Source: Homarus americanus (Eukaryota > Arthropoda > Malacostraca > Decapoda > Nephropidae). Taken from it: a stretch of DNA of 64,000 nucleotides. The notes under the pieces are model-generated. The model was not told where the DNA came from. It did no database searches and was given only the letters and a program-made list of their open reading frames with translations. Shown in pieces: positions 47,277 to 57,409 of the stretch (within the stretch, counting starts at the first letter, position 1; each line of letters starts with the position of its first letter). The DNA lies in assembly GCF_018991925.1 (NCBI RefSeq), contig NW_024732415.1:3536049-3600048 (forward strand), given 5' to 3'. Made by a program: the position numbers and the translations under genes.

Positions 47277-47371
47277 TTAGGTTGAGGAGGGCACGCGAGG
47301 GTAAGGGTCGTGACGGAACCTTGCTCGCTCCCCTGGACTGCTGACCTTCAGAGCTCCGCCACCGCCGCGTC
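47277..47371 (-). CDS. STAR-family KH protein, candidate terminal exon
   Basis: The acceptor ATTCTTACACCTACAG ends at 47372. The exon enters in phase 1, matching the phase-1 donor at 53703, and runs 30 codons to TAA at 47277-47279. The peptide starts (G)RGGGGALKVSSPGERA and ends FRHDPYPRVPSST. A GRGGGG patch and a short basic tail with R-x-x-PY-x-R echo the RG-rich region and the conserved C-terminal end of Sam68/T-STAR proteins, where the tail carries the nuclear localisation signal. An AATAAA lies 275 bases on. The overlapping minus-strand frame of 123 residues in another phase is discounted because it ignores the acceptor. The gap to the previous sure exon is over 6 kb, so linkage is inferred from phase, strand and peptide character. 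Confidence 0.55.
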
Positions 47372-47379
47372 CTGTAGGT

Positions 47380-48300
47380 GTAAGAATACCGTGATATTCC
47401 TGAAGAACCAGAGGGACTTACTTGAAGACTTGTAAGAAGGCCGTAAGGTTCCTGAAGAATAGGGAACCTACACAAAGATTCGGAAGAGGAAGTATACCTG
47501 CTGAATAAACAGAGGAACCTATAAGGAAACACCTGTAACAGGAATGTAAAATGTCCGAAGAGGTTACAGACTTTACCTGAAGACCTACCGAGGGCCAAGA
47601 CGTTTAGAATCGTAAGGTAAACAACATCAAATTACTGGAGGGTATAAAAGGACGCTTCTGTTTGTGGCAGAGAATCAATATAAGTTGAACAGTACTCAAA
47701 GGCTGCGATAACGATGTTGTAGGGAACATGAGTAAGTTAGTTGTGTTTTCAGTATCTCCGGTTAGGAAGAACATTGAACATATGAACCATTAAGAATGCT
47801 CTGATTACTGCTATCACTGTTTGTACTGTTACTGCTACGGATAACAGTACTGTTTATTTAATTTTCATAATTCAAAATTCAATTGATGCCGCTGTTACTA
47901 CAACTTTTACAGCTACAGTTGCCGTTACTTGTACTTCTACTACTAACGTTTGACGAAATTCAGAATTACAAAAGTAAAGGAGAGAAATTCATGGTTTCAA
48001 CATTGCCGAAGGCACTTTATACATGGACGCCACCCCAGGTTATTGAAAATAATGTTATCAAGAATTGAAACGATAAATTTATGAACTCGGTAACATAAAC
48101 TAAGACGTACCCAGGAGCGGTCTGTGGGTCAGACCATGTCCCAGGTGAGTCTAGTGCTGCTAAAATAAAACAAAGTTGGATTACACTAAATGGAATGAGA
48201 GAAGTTAAATACAGACACAGGGAGAGAATATGAAAATGAACCCCAGAACAGTTTTAAGAATTGTTAACATGAATGGAACTAAAGTGAAATGAATTCAAAG
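47380..48300. other. intron or unique sequence
   Basis: Within the proposed last intron. Repeated phrases of TGAAGAACC/CCTGAAGA (47395-47590) form a weak ~30-bp repeat. Confidence 0.4.
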
Positions 48301-48612
48301 AAACGAGTAGGAGTTAAGTCACCGCACTGAAGGGGTTAAGTCACTATACTTAAGGGGTTAATCACCAACTGCAGGGGATAAATCATTGTACTGAAGGGTT
48401 AAGTTAAGATATTTAAGGCCTAAAGTCATTGTACTCAACAGGTTAAATCACTCTACTGATGGGGTTAAGTCGAAATAACGGGTTAAGCAACTGTACTCAA
48501 GGGGTTGAATTACCAGACTCAAGGGTTAAGTCACCAGACTCAAGGGTTAAGTCACCAGACTCAAGGGTTAAGTCACCAGACTCAAGGGTTAACTTATTGT
48601 ACTAAAGGGGTT
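48300..48612. repeat. ~21-bp minisatellite
   Basis: Unit GGTTAAGTCACCAGACTCAA, four clean copies near the end and about ten decayed ones before. Confidence 0.85.
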
Positions 48613-48717
48613 AAGGTAGGTCGACATTACAGTAGCAGTGTTGTTGATAATGTTATGTTGCTTATATTATCCAACACGACGTACTGTACATGGAGAGCGA
48701 CTTTCATTTAGAAGCGT

Positions 48718-48732
48718 TACTACTACTACTAC

Positions 48733-48794
<62 letters not shown>

Positions 48795-48796
48795 GT
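48718..48796. repeat. (TAC)n microsatellite
   Basis: Trinucleotide run with one ACC slip. Confidence 0.95.
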
Positions 48797-49340
48797 TAAT
48801 GCTTCTTTTAGAATTATGACCTCCAACCTCCCCTTATAACCACACCTAACTATCCTAATGCAAAAGTTAACAACCCTAGCTGAGTTAGTTATGCCACATA
48901 TATACGTGTGTTGGCATTCCGTGACTGCTGCCTCATAGTGCGTGTATGTGACTGTTGTTGGTTTAAGGGCCAAAGATCTTGTTCCCCTGAGACACAGCAA
49001 AGCAGACCTGAGCAAAGAGAAAGATAGGCGACACTTCAACCAGGTCACGACGTAACTTCTGTGCTGCTGCTTCTGTTCTGACAACACCCCAGCATAGATG
49101 CACCTAGCACTACGTCCCATCTCTCCACCATGTTATGAACACCCGAGGAGTGATGCTGCCTTGGTCCACGTTATGGATTCCCTTGTCTTATTCTCTGTTC
49201 GCTTCGTTCTCATTTCTCCTGTGTACGCCTCGAGAGTCAGGTCACGGTGACATATGGCCAGGGAGTCGAATATCCTGATATCAAAGAAGGCTCGCTGTCC
49301 CCGCACCTACTGTAGAATCATCGAGCACTGACATCTACTA
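48797..49340. other. unique sequence
   Basis: No supported feature. Confidence 0.4.
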
Positions 49341-49361
49341 CTACTACTTCTACTACTGCTG

Positions 49362-49394
<33 letters not shown>
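49337..49394. repeat. (CTA)n microsatellite
   Basis: Trinucleotide run with TTC/CTG variants. Confidence 0.9.
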
Positions 49395-49395
<1 letters not shown>

Positions 49396-49619
49396 CACAC
49401 TGACAACACGAATTCTCACAACATATTAAAATTATATCATGCCATTCCCTCTAAAAAACACGGCTAATATTAATTTACTAACTAGATTTCTTAAATTAGA
49501 TTAAAATTACCATTACCATACTGACATAATAAGCGGCAGACGGAGCCTTAGATAAATATGTTAAATGGTTTAATTTGATTTACACTCTGAAGTAAAATTA
49601 GGCAGAGGACATCGGTGGA

Positions 49620-49621
<2 letters not shown>

Positions 49622-49687
<66 letters not shown>
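49622..49687. repeat. (GT)n microsatellite
   Basis: Uninterrupted. Confidence 0.97.
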
Positions 49688-49688
<1 letters not shown>

Positions 49689-49728
49689 GAACAGGATATC
49701 AATTTAGTGTATGTAAATGTATCAGACT

Positions 49729-49730
<2 letters not shown>

Positions 49731-49767
<37 letters not shown>

Positions 49768-49880
49768 CCGTTCTCATTCTCTTTCTCATTTTCTTCACTT
49801 TCTAATCATCTTTCTTTCTCACTCTCGCTTTCCCCCTTCCTCGTTTTCATTCTTCCTCTTCCTCTATCTCTCTTACTCAC
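49731..49880. repeat. (CT)n and pyrimidine tract
   Basis: CT run to about 49760, then TTTCTC-rich sequence. Confidence 0.85.
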
Positions 49881-49894
49881 TCCGTCTGTGTCTG

Positions 49895-50095
49895 TCACTC
49901 ACCCTCGCTGTCACTCACCTGTCACTCTGACCGTGTCTGTCACTCACCTGTCACAATAACCGTGTGTCTCTCTGTCATGCTGACCGTCTGTCACTCACCT
50001 GTCACTCTAAACGTATCGCTGTCACTCACCTGTCATTCTGTCCGTGTCTCTCTCTGTCACTTACTTGTCACTCGAGTCCCTGTCACTCACCTGTC
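49895..50095. repeat. degenerate repeat of CTGTCACTCACCTGTCA
   Basis: Five exact CACTCACCTGTCA phrases spaced 30-60 bases apart. The complement is a repeated CAG/GTGAGTG splice donor, and the copy at 50091 is the donor of the candidate exon 50091-50155. Confidence 0.8.
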
Positions 50096-50155
50096 ACGTC
50101 GTCAGGGCCTCCTTCAGACAGTGGCAGCTCCGTCAGGTGATCATACAAGCCGTAC
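50091..50155 (-). CDS. STAR-family KH protein, candidate optional exon
   Basis: Minus-strand acceptor GTGTACGTCTCCTCAG and donor ACAG/GTGAGTGAC bound 65 bases. Entered in phase 2 it reads YGLYDHLTELPLSEGGPDDV and leaves in phase 1, which fits the terminal exon at 47371. Tyr-containing acidic sequence is usual just before the C-terminus of Sam68-type proteins. The problem is the entry phase: the sure exon at 53703 ends in phase 1, and joining it directly would give a stop after nine codons. Either another exon lies between, or this is an alternative ending or not an exon. The clean GTGAGT donor also belongs to a local repeat, which lowers its weight. Confidence 0.3.
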
Positions 50156-50164
50156 CTGAGGAGA

Positions 50165-50640
50165 CGTACACGGACAATTAGCCTATGTACGTACTAGATG
50201 AATATACGTACATGAGACCAATGTATGCCCATGTAGATATTTACACTTACATAAAGTTGTACATACCAGTATACTGTATATGTACGTAAAGGAAATACTT
50301 ACATGAGCATATTGTATACATTGGTAGAATCACACATGAGGAATTAACTTACATGGGGACAGGGTGTACATAACGAAATACGTACACGAACCAATTTTGT
50401 ACGTACATGATGGAAATACTTACAGGAAGACAGGATGTACACAATGGCAATACGTATACATGGAAACACGCACATGAAGAGAGCAATGATGTAGATACGT
50501 ACACGAAATATTATAATTCCAGATATACACATAATAAAATATATAAAATACTTACATGGAGAGAATGTAAAATAATTGTAAAAAAAACGTACATGAGATT
50601 AAGGTTCATGTGCGTATATAATAGTCATTGGGGTTGAGGC
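50165..50640. repeat. degenerate ~38-bp array with ACTTACATGA phrases
   Basis: Variations on AATACTTACATGAGGAC and TACGTACATGA. The complement contains CATGTAAGTATT, again donor-like. Confidence 0.65.
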
Positions 50641-50724
50641 TACATACATAAGGACAGTCATACCGTCCACAGGTACAGAGATGATGGCCTAATTAGTTTG
50701 CTCAGGTGTGGACTATAGTGTATC

Positions 50725-50726
<2 letters not shown>

Positions 50727-50776
<50 letters not shown>
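50727..50776. repeat. (GA)n microsatellite
   Basis: Uninterrupted. Confidence 0.97.
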
Positions 50777-50778
<2 letters not shown>

Positions 50779-50919
50779 TGTTTCTTCCCTGTAAAAATAT
50801 TCCCCCTATTCCTGACATCTCCCCAACGAAGATAAACACGACAGGTCACCCCCCCCTTCACCCCCTTGAAATCGTCTCCCATCTCCCACACAGCATCCTC
50901 CCCACAATAACTATCTCCC

Positions 50920-51058
50920 CTTCTCCCTCTCTTCTTCTCTCCCCTTCTCCCTCTCTTCTTCTCTCCCCTTCTCCCTCTCTTCTTCTCTCCCCCTCTCCCT
51001 CTCTCCTTCTCTCCTCCTCTCTCCTCTCTTCTTCTCATTCTCTCTTCCTCTTCTCTTC
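50920..51058. repeat. ~20-bp pyrimidine minisatellite
   Basis: Unit CTCCCCTTCTCCCTCTCTTC, about six copies. Confidence 0.9.
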
Positions 51059-51126
51059 TTGGCTCGCCCTCGTCAGTAGGGAGAGCACGGATCGCCTGCT
51101 TCCTCCACCGCCTCCTGCTGCTGTAC

Positions 51127-51189
51127 CGCCTCGACCCTTCACCATCTCGCCCTTTCCTGAAGAAGGCCCAGACGGTGGAGAGTGAGGGA
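51127..51189 (-). CDS. STAR-family KH protein, candidate internal exon
   Basis: A strong acceptor, TTCTTTTCCTCCCACAG, ends at 51190. Entry in phase 1 matches the donor at 53703 and gives (V)PHSPPSGPSSGKGEMVKGRG, a Pro/Ser-rich then RG-type stretch suited to a Sam68-like linker. The best in-phase donor is GGCG/GTACAG at 51126, ending in phase 1 so that the terminal exon at 47371 joins as GRG-GRGGGG. That donor is mediocre. If unused, the frame continues through GGGGGSRRSVLSLLTRA to a TGA near 51035, giving an alternative C-terminus. The 355-residue frame to the left (to 52102) is minisatellite. Confidence 0.4.
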
Positions 51190-51289
51190 CTGTGGGAGGA
51201 AAAGAACTGTATGAATCCTGGCTCCTGCAGAAGGCGTAGAAAGAGGAGGATGGAAGGTGATCACAATGCGTCATTACTACAGCAAGTGT

Positions 51290-52050
51290 ACAGTAGAGGC
51301 TGGGGGAGAGTGAGGGAGTGTGTGAAGGAAGGTGAGGGTGTGTGAAGGAGGGTGAGGGTGTGTGAAGGAGGGTGAGGGTGTGTGAAGGAGGTGAGGGGTG
51401 TGAAGGAGGGTGGAGGGCAAAGGAGGGTGAGGTGAAGGAGGCAGGTGAGAGCATGAAGGCTGAGGTTAGAGAGGGTGTGTATGAGGGTGAAGGAGGGAGG
51501 GGAAGGAGGGAGGGGTGAAGGAAGGTTAGGTGTGTGAAGGAGGGTGAGGGGTGTGGTTGAGGGAGGGTGTGTGTGAAGGAGGGTGGGGAGGGGTGTGTGA
51601 AGGTGAGGGTGTGTGAAGGAGGGGAGGTGTGAAGGAGGGTGAGGGTGTGTGTGAAGGAGGGTGAGGGTGTGTGAAGGAGGGTGAGGTGTGTGGGAAGGAG
51701 GGTGAGGTGTGTGAAGGAGGAGGAGGGGTGTGTGAAGGAGGGTGAGGTGGGGAAGGAGGGTGAGGGTGTGAAGGAGGTGAGGTGTGTGTGTGAAGGAGGG
51801 GGTGAGGGTGTGGGGAAGGGGAGGGAGAGGGTGTGAAGGAGGTGAGGTGTGTGAAGGAGGGGAGGTGTGTGAAGGAGGTGAGGGTGTGTAAGGAAGGTTA
51901 GGGGGTGAAGGAGGGTGAGGGGGTGTGTGAAGGAGGGTGAGGGTGTGTGTGAAGGAGTGAGGGTGTGTGTGTGAAGGAGGGTGAGGGTGTGTGAAGGAGG
52001 GTGAGGGTGTGTGAAGGCGTGAGGGTGCTTGTGAAGGAGAGTGACGTTGA
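51290..52050. repeat. ~20-bp minisatellite, ~38 copies
   Basis: Unit GTGTGAAGGAGGGTGAGGGT with length variants. It makes the Pro/Ser/Thr/His-rich minus-strand frame up to 52102. Confidence 0.95.
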
Positions 52051-52111
52051 GTGTCATATTTAAAATGACAAGATCCAAACGACTATAACCTAACCTAACC
52101 AACCCGTTACA

Positions 52112-52205
52112 GCTGGGTGAACTGGGAGCGCCCGGGAGTCAAACCACCGACCCAGGGAACAGAAGCGAGCACTGTATCCACTCTACTATACACGGAGCCA
52201 GTACT
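52112..52205 (-). mobile_element. tRNA-derived SINE head
   Basis: On the minus strand a tRNA-like segment starts near GGCTCCGTGTATAGTAGAGTGG (A-box region, GTAGAGTGGATA), has GGTTTGACTCCCGGG as B-box, then CACCCAGCTGTAACGGGTT, a phrase common downstream of tRNA heads in animal SINEs. The body is lost after about 70 bases. It is not a functional tRNA because the arms are mispaired. Confidence 0.6.
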
Positions 52206-52399
52206 AACGCAGTAAAGGTAACACAGTATGGCTGGCAAGTTATTGTACACAAGGGGTAAATTCACTTTATGGGGTCATTTTTGTTGTTAGTTTATTGTCC
52301 CCCTGAGGTAAATTTATAGTGATTTAGTGGTAACTGTTCTGTAAAAGATGAAATATTCCCTAAGTGACCATACAATTTTTTAAACCTACTTTTGTAAAA

Positions 52400-52511
<112 letters not shown>

Positions 52512-52542
52512 AATCAGCTATAACGAGGTTATTATAACATCC

Positions 52543-52600
52543 TGTACTGTACTGTACTGTACTGTACTGTACTGTACTGTACTGTGCTGTACTGTACTGG
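52543..52600. repeat. (ACTGT)n pentanucleotide
   Basis: About eleven units with one G substitution. Confidence 0.95.
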
Positions 52601-52658
52601 ATTGTATAGCATTTTATATGGAGATACATTCCTAACAACATTATTTGTTACCTTAGAC

Positions 52659-52871
52659 CAGGGGTCACCAAGCTTTTTTCACAGTGGGCCGGATAACTGA
52701 AAGAATGACGAGCGCGGGCCGCATAATCATTCTGTTCAATACTTGCAAGCCAGAACGAAAGCCATGGAAACCATGGTAACGTCAGAGCGTAGGCGGAGCT
52801 ACCACGGCGGGCCTGATGAACTGACGTCGCAGGCCGGATCCGGCCCGCGGGCCGTAGTTTGGTGACCCCTG
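52659..52871. mobile_element. hAT (Charlie-like) MITE, 213 bp, with target duplication
   Basis: A perfect 8-bp direct duplication CCTTAGAC flanks the element (52651-52658 and 52872-52879). Terminal inverted repeats read CAGGGGTCACCAAGCT on the left and, complemented, CAGGGGTCACCAAACT on the right. The interior has GGGCCGG and GGATCCGGCCCGCGGGCC. These GC-rich ends are typical of Charlie-type hAT elements in many animals. No coding capacity. It lies in the proposed intron between 53703 and 51189. Confidence 0.92.
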
Positions 52872-52879
52872 CCTTAGAC

Positions 52880-53702
52880 TGATACACGATGGCTAAATTT
52901 GGCAACTTATACATTAAGACAATTGATTAATGAATACGCAGTGGCTATTAAGCGGTCACGGGTTGAATAACTTGGTAGTCTTCGAAGCCGGAACGGCTAC
53001 ACAGACAGTCAGGCTATTCAGCCGTGAGGCCCACTTTTCTGTCCTGTCCTGCCCAGATATGTCAATACTCAGCTTCACCTATGACCCACATGGTGATAAT
53101 CCTGTTGTTAGTTAAATTTTATTGATGTTTTATATAAAATTCCTACATTATTTATATTATTTATGTTAGGCACCAAAATTGGTGTACAATCACAAAGATC
53201 TATCTCTACTTGAGGTGATCAATGAACTTCAGAATGAACACTGCGGCTCCTGTTGTCTCGGTAGGGTTGTCAAAATCCTTCGTCCGTTGTGTCATATTGT
53301 CCAACACAATTTTGTATAGATAGTTTTTTGAGTGACTGTGCAGTACATACAAGCAATAGTATATTCCTTTGCCAATAAACACACAGTAACAATAGCACAG
53401 TAATAGTAAAACTAGAAACTATCTACTTCTCTGGTGCAATTCGTAAAAATCTCGCGGGAAACTAGCGCCTACTGAGAGAAAATCTGATGGACAACAAGTA
53501 AGAAAAATTGACAACAATGCAATCACCATAGCAACCGTTGCTAAGGGAGGTGTCGTGGAATTGCAAGGCATGACATAAATAACGTTACTCAAAAGCAAAC
53601 AGTAACATCTCTCAGCACAGATAACGTCACACGACACGTAACTCACAAATTACATGTCACTCACAAACCACAACATCACTCAGAAAATACAACGTCACTT
53701 AC
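52880..53702. other. intron of the STAR-type gene, unique
   Basis: Ends at the donor of exon 53703-54000. Contains diverged AACTCACAAA/ATGTCACTCAC phrases at 53640-53700. Confidence 0.5.
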
Positions 53703-54000
53703 CACACGTCAGGAGGGCAGCCTGGGCCCTGTTGAGTCCCCGAAGGGCTGGGTGAGGGGATGCCAGAGTGAGCCCCGAGGCCCTTACTGTACCCCCACCA
53801 CGCCCCCCGGCCACTCCCACGCCTGGAGGAGGGGGCGACCCGGAGGACTGGGGGGAGCAGGATCCTTCCTCTGAGCCGCAGGTGGTACCGTTATTGTTGT
53901 TGTTGTTGGAGGTGCCGTTGTTGGCGAGGGAGGAGGAGTTGTGGCCCACTAGTAGCTGCATCTCCCTCATCTGGCCCTGGCGGATCTCGTCATTGTAATC
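53703..54000 (-). CDS. STAR-family KH protein, QUA2-like and low-complexity exon
   Basis: Acceptor CATCTCCCACAG ends at 54001 and donor GTGTG/GTAAGTG follows 53703, so the exon is 298 bases and ends in phase 1. It begins DYNDEIRQGQMREMQLL, directly following YLVP of the previous exon. Sam68/KHDRBS proteins have the same LVP-D-x-x-D(E/D)I-x-Q-x-Q-x-x-E pattern in their C-terminal QUA2 segment. After about residue 20 the sequence is disordered: poly-Ser/Asn (NNNNNN), Ser/Glu, four prolines, GVGVAGGRGGG, then ALRGLNRAQAALLTCG. This region in family members binds SH3/WW proteins and is arginine-methylated. The GGRGGG patch is compatible with that. Confidence 0.85.
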
Positions 54001-54683
54001 CTGTGGGAGATGAGACACAGCTGAGGTATACAAGACTACACTTACACCTCTCCTGTCACTTAGGTACACATAACTACTGTACACTCACAGCCCTCCTCCC
54101 CCCCTCCCCCCTACCATCCCTGCTGGCCGTGCCCTAGGGTTGTCGAGGGCGGCACTACAGTCAACAGGTTGGGTGTATTCCGCCCACGTTATTGTGTTTC
54201 TCAGTGGTTCTTGTTGAAGTGGAAATAAAACGAGTAAAATTACGACACCAAATAATTGAGAGGAGAGAATAATGAGCCAGAGAAGATCTAATAAAATTAT
54301 TATAGAAATATTAAAAAATACTAAAATATATATTTTTAAATGTAAAACAAAATAAGACTTTAAACATTAAAATTAAAATGGTGAAAATTACTTAAAACAC
54401 CAAAACAAAATAACAAAAAACAAGTTAAGAAAACAATAATACAGTAATACAAATACGGAAAAAATGACTATTAGTGTAAAAAAATCGCCTAGAAGAATAA
54501 TTATTGAAACAACAACAAACAAGGACTTGTAGGCTGATAAATATTCAGAAGCCAATAAATATATAACAAATGATTAAGTAAGTAGTGGGTGGCCTCTCAG
54601 CCCTAACCCAGCCTAAATAATTAACCTAAATAACAAGAGAAAAAAGAACTCCAGAGAAAACGGGACGCGGGTTGAGCACTCAC
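54001..54683. other. intron (683 bases) of the STAR-type gene
   Basis: AT-rich, begins GTGAGTGC and ends CTCCCACAG on the minus strand. No embedded gene. Confidence 0.8.
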
Positions 54684-54830
54684 CGGCACCAGGTATCGGC
54701 GTATCTCAGTAAGGGCGTAAGCAATGCGGGCATGGGCTTCTGCAGGAGGTGCCACAGCGGTGACTTCTACGTGTAGGTCCTCACTAAGGTGAGTGAACTT
54801 AGGATCACCTGACACACGCAGCTCCTCCTC
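54684..54830 (-). CDS. STAR-family KH protein, second half of KH domain
   Basis: Exactly 49 codons in phase 0 at both ends, between TTCCTACAG (54839-54831) and CCG/GTGAGT. It reads EEELRVSGDPKFTHLSEDLH, then VEVTAVAPPAEAHARI and AYALTEIRRYLVP. In the STAR family this half supplies the last two strands and the long C-terminal helix of the KH domain. The G-D-P-K-(F/Y)-x-H-L and P-x-E-A...A(Y)AL-x-E(I/V) motifs are diagnostic for the KHDRBS/qkr58E branch rather than quaking or SF1. The protein binds U/A-rich RNA and acts in alternative splicing in the nucleus (family knowledge). The internal ATG seen in one frame is not a start. Confidence 0.95.
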
Positions 54831-55291
54831 CTGTAGGAATCAGAGGTCAAGTGTCAATACAGATAGGTCAATGTTGAGTGGTCAATAGGTCAAAGGTCAG
54901 GCTGGAGAGAGGCTAGAACAAGTAGTCAAAAGGTAAAAATTTTGAGTTAATTATTGGTGGACAAGCAAACTTTATATAAAATACCGGTCAACACATCATA
55001 ATAACAACAACAATCAGCCAAAACACACGACAGGAACATAATATATTTCTGCCATAAAAGGTTCAGTAAACCATAGTTATTACAGTATAAGATCTTAAGC
55101 ACGTGAGGAAACATTGTCCAGCTGTGAATCATCTTTAACTGTGATATTTACTTATAACTAACAATAAGTTGCTTCCGTGAGACTTGTTCAACGTGTTCTC
55201 TCAGTGTGTCAGTGTACCATGTGTCAGTGTGTAACATTTAGTACATATAGAGCTGACTGACGCAACAGGTAACCTGGGGTTCCTGACTGAC
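54831..55291. other. intron (461 bases) of the STAR-type gene
   Basis: Starts GTCAGTCAGG and ends TTCCTACAG on the minus strand. Confidence 0.85.
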
Positions 55292-55408
55292 CTTCTGCTT
55301 GTCTCTCATAGATCCTCGCCCCAGGATGGCCATCTTGGTCATGGTCTCCTCCTGTAGCCGCTTGAGGGAGTTTCCCTTCGGCCCCAGCAGCTTACCCACG
55401 AAGTTAAA
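55292..55408 (-). CDS. KHDRBS (qkr58E-like): STAR-family KH protein, first half of KH domain
   Basis: Exactly 39 codons in phase 0, acceptor CTTCTCGTCAACAG (to 55409), donor AAG/GTCAGT. It reads [18 protein letters not shown], then [20 protein letters not shown]. The loop GPKG is the RNA-contacting GxxG of the KH domain, and FNFVGK at the exon edge, RLQEET and GRGSMRD are hallmarks of STAR proteins. Exon borders fall where they do in vertebrate KHDRBS genes (before FNFVGK and before the E-rich EEELR). The preceding exon should code for the QUA1 dimerisation region ending near YPK. I did not find it between 55409 and 64000, so the gene probably continues beyond the window. Regulation is not visible. 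Confidence 0.95.
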
Positions 55409-55743
55409 CTGTTGACGAGAAGAAAGAAAATGTGATAAGGTTATGTTAGTGATTTTAGAAAACGGGATATGATCAATGGGGAGACGATTGTGATAAAAAT
55501 GGTCTCCAGACTTAACGGGACCAAACCTAACCTAACCCAACCTAATCATTTAAGACTGGTTAGGCTTAACCTATCCCAACATAATCCCACCCAACCGACC
55601 CAACCCAAAGCAAAATCTGATGTAAACATACCCTCTTGTGCTCCTCCTCCAGGTGAGGATGAGGAGGAGGAGGAGGAGGAGATGTGGTGGTGTAAGTGAG
55701 AGTGAGTGGAAAGAAGAGGAGGAGGAGTTATTAACTTACGGAC

Positions 55744-55788
<45 letters not shown>

Positions 55789-56460
55789 AATAATTTGCTA
55801 TTTAGTTGCAAATTCGTAGACATTGGCATGGTGGTTCATGAATACATACACGACCTGCAGCTATTTGTACCCCGGCCAGCCTCTCCCTAGTTAGTCCACC
55901 ACAAAAATTCTTCACCACTTGAATATGTATTATGTGTCCAATGGCTCTTTACACCCCCCATGATGATACACAGTGACACGTGCGCACATAAACAGATGTA
56001 CACACACACACACACACTAATATACATCTCAACACAGTGCATTAACTGCTGCCCTCGCCCCTGTACCACACTTACGTCACAGTACGGTCGCTGGAGGAAT
56101 GTGTTTATTGGTATTATAATGTTTTAATAATGGATGATTTTAATCTGGGAGATTCTTTGTTGCGGAACGACATTCTAAAATGCAAAATTAATTAGTAACT
56201 GCAGTGAACGTGAACGGTCGACAATTTTTTTTTTACTTTTATTTTATTTTATTGAGACAATAATTTATACCAGAAAATAAAAATGAGATTATGAAAATTG
56301 GACGAAGGTGAAAAAAAAGGTTATAAATTTTTGGGTGTGTCGTGAAGCCCATGGAGGGTCTGCCTCACCCGACACACTCGCTGCGGCAGGAATGGTTCTG
56401 TCTGGTCCTTGTGCAGTACAGGTACAGATGCAAGTACAGGTAACTCCAACAGGTCATTTA
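55409..56460. other. upstream intron/flank with GGA, CT and CA runs
   Basis: Holds TAACC/CCCAACC phrases (55523-55605), a (GGA)n at 55664-55682, (CT)n at 55750-55784 and a short CA run at 56000-56016. No exon seen. Confidence 0.5.
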
Positions 56461-56470
56461 TACCCTGAAC

Positions 56471-56832
56471 TAATAATAATGGTTGCCCCTCATGTAACGA
56501 GGATGGCCGGCCCTAGGGCCACCTAGGCGTGAATTTCTTTTAGGTGTAGAAGTTGTTGCCAACATAACAACCACACCCTGAGTTAACGAGCTGCATGACC
56601 CAGTGTCAAGGAATAGTCCGAGAAGACCGGATAACTCGCCAACTGCACTGGCTAACCATTACACCGGAATACGATCCGAAACTCAATTAACAACCAGGTT
56701 CCCAACTACTGCTGGGTAGATAGTGGCAAATGGAGTAAGGAAACTTGCCCATAGTTTCACCCTGCGTGGGGATCGACCCTGGGTTCACTCGCTTGCGAGG
56801 TGAGCATGCTGACCATTACACCACACTAACAC
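56471..56832 (-). mobile_element. SINE copy B with tRNA-like head
   Basis: Minus strand, 5' to 3': a tRNA-like head of about 70 bases (56832-56763) with A-box region TGGTGTAATGGTCAGCATGC, an anticodon arm CTCAC-CTCGCAA-GCGAG (loop with T33 and CGC, one stem mismatch) and B-box GGGTCGATCCC; then a body of about 270 bases; then an ATT tail at 56471-56480. The body is shared with copy A at 3931-4150. The head would read as tRNA-Ala-like, but ancestry is uncertain. Confidence 0.8.
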
Positions 56833-57115
56833 TAGGTGGAGTTCCCTACCACACTGTTGTTGGTATATCATGTTATTCTCGATAGGTCAAAACATCCTGT
56901 TATAATTATCTTCAGAACTTAGTGAGAGACTACCTGGGTGATTATGTTGCTGCTCTCTCTCTCTCCATATCAGTTCAACACACCGTCTGTCTCTCTCATA
57001 TAAACACCCCATAAACACTGGATAATAACACAAATATTATTAAAAAAGAAAAAAAAAACGGGTCCCACTATTTGGAAAACCTAGACTGTTCATTTTTACA
57101 AAGTTTTCGAGATTC
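56833..57115. other. unique sequence
   Basis: No feature seen. Confidence 0.4.
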
Positions 57116-57117
57116 AG

Positions 57118-57196
57118 TAGTAGGTTTCAAATAGTAGGTCTTAGTAGTAGGTCTCAGTAGTAGGTCTCAGTAGTAGGTCTCAGTAGTAGTAGGTTT
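57118..57196. repeat. 15-bp repeat GTAGTAGGTCTCAGTA
   Basis: About five copies. Confidence 0.85.
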
Positions 57197-57409
57197 CAGT
57201 CACTGCTTCGTCAGATACGTTCTCACTTCAGCAGTTAGGGGACAAAATTCACGTCAGGAACTCTTGGGAGATTCGACCTTTGGACCAGAGGTTTGTTTCA
57301 TTGTCAATAAGCTGCGTTAGTAAGGACGGCAGGGCTTGTTCCGGGTGAGTGTGGTGGTATATTGAAGCAGCTGGGGAAGAAGAAAAGTTCTCTCAGTGGG
57401 GATGTTAGT

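Noticed and set aside
47147..47344. Plus-strand frame after GCGCGCGCAG
   Set aside because: It is antisense to the better-supported minus-strand terminal exon, and its peptide has no recognisable feature.
51190..52102. Pro/Thr/His-rich minus-strand frame continuous with the candidate exon at 51189
   Set aside because: The part above 51200 is minisatellite; the strong acceptor at 51190 marks where any exon begins.
56763..56832. Functional tRNA-Ala gene
   Set aside because: A stem mismatch in the anticodon arm, no acceptor stem pairing visible, and it continues into a SINE body with an ATT tail.
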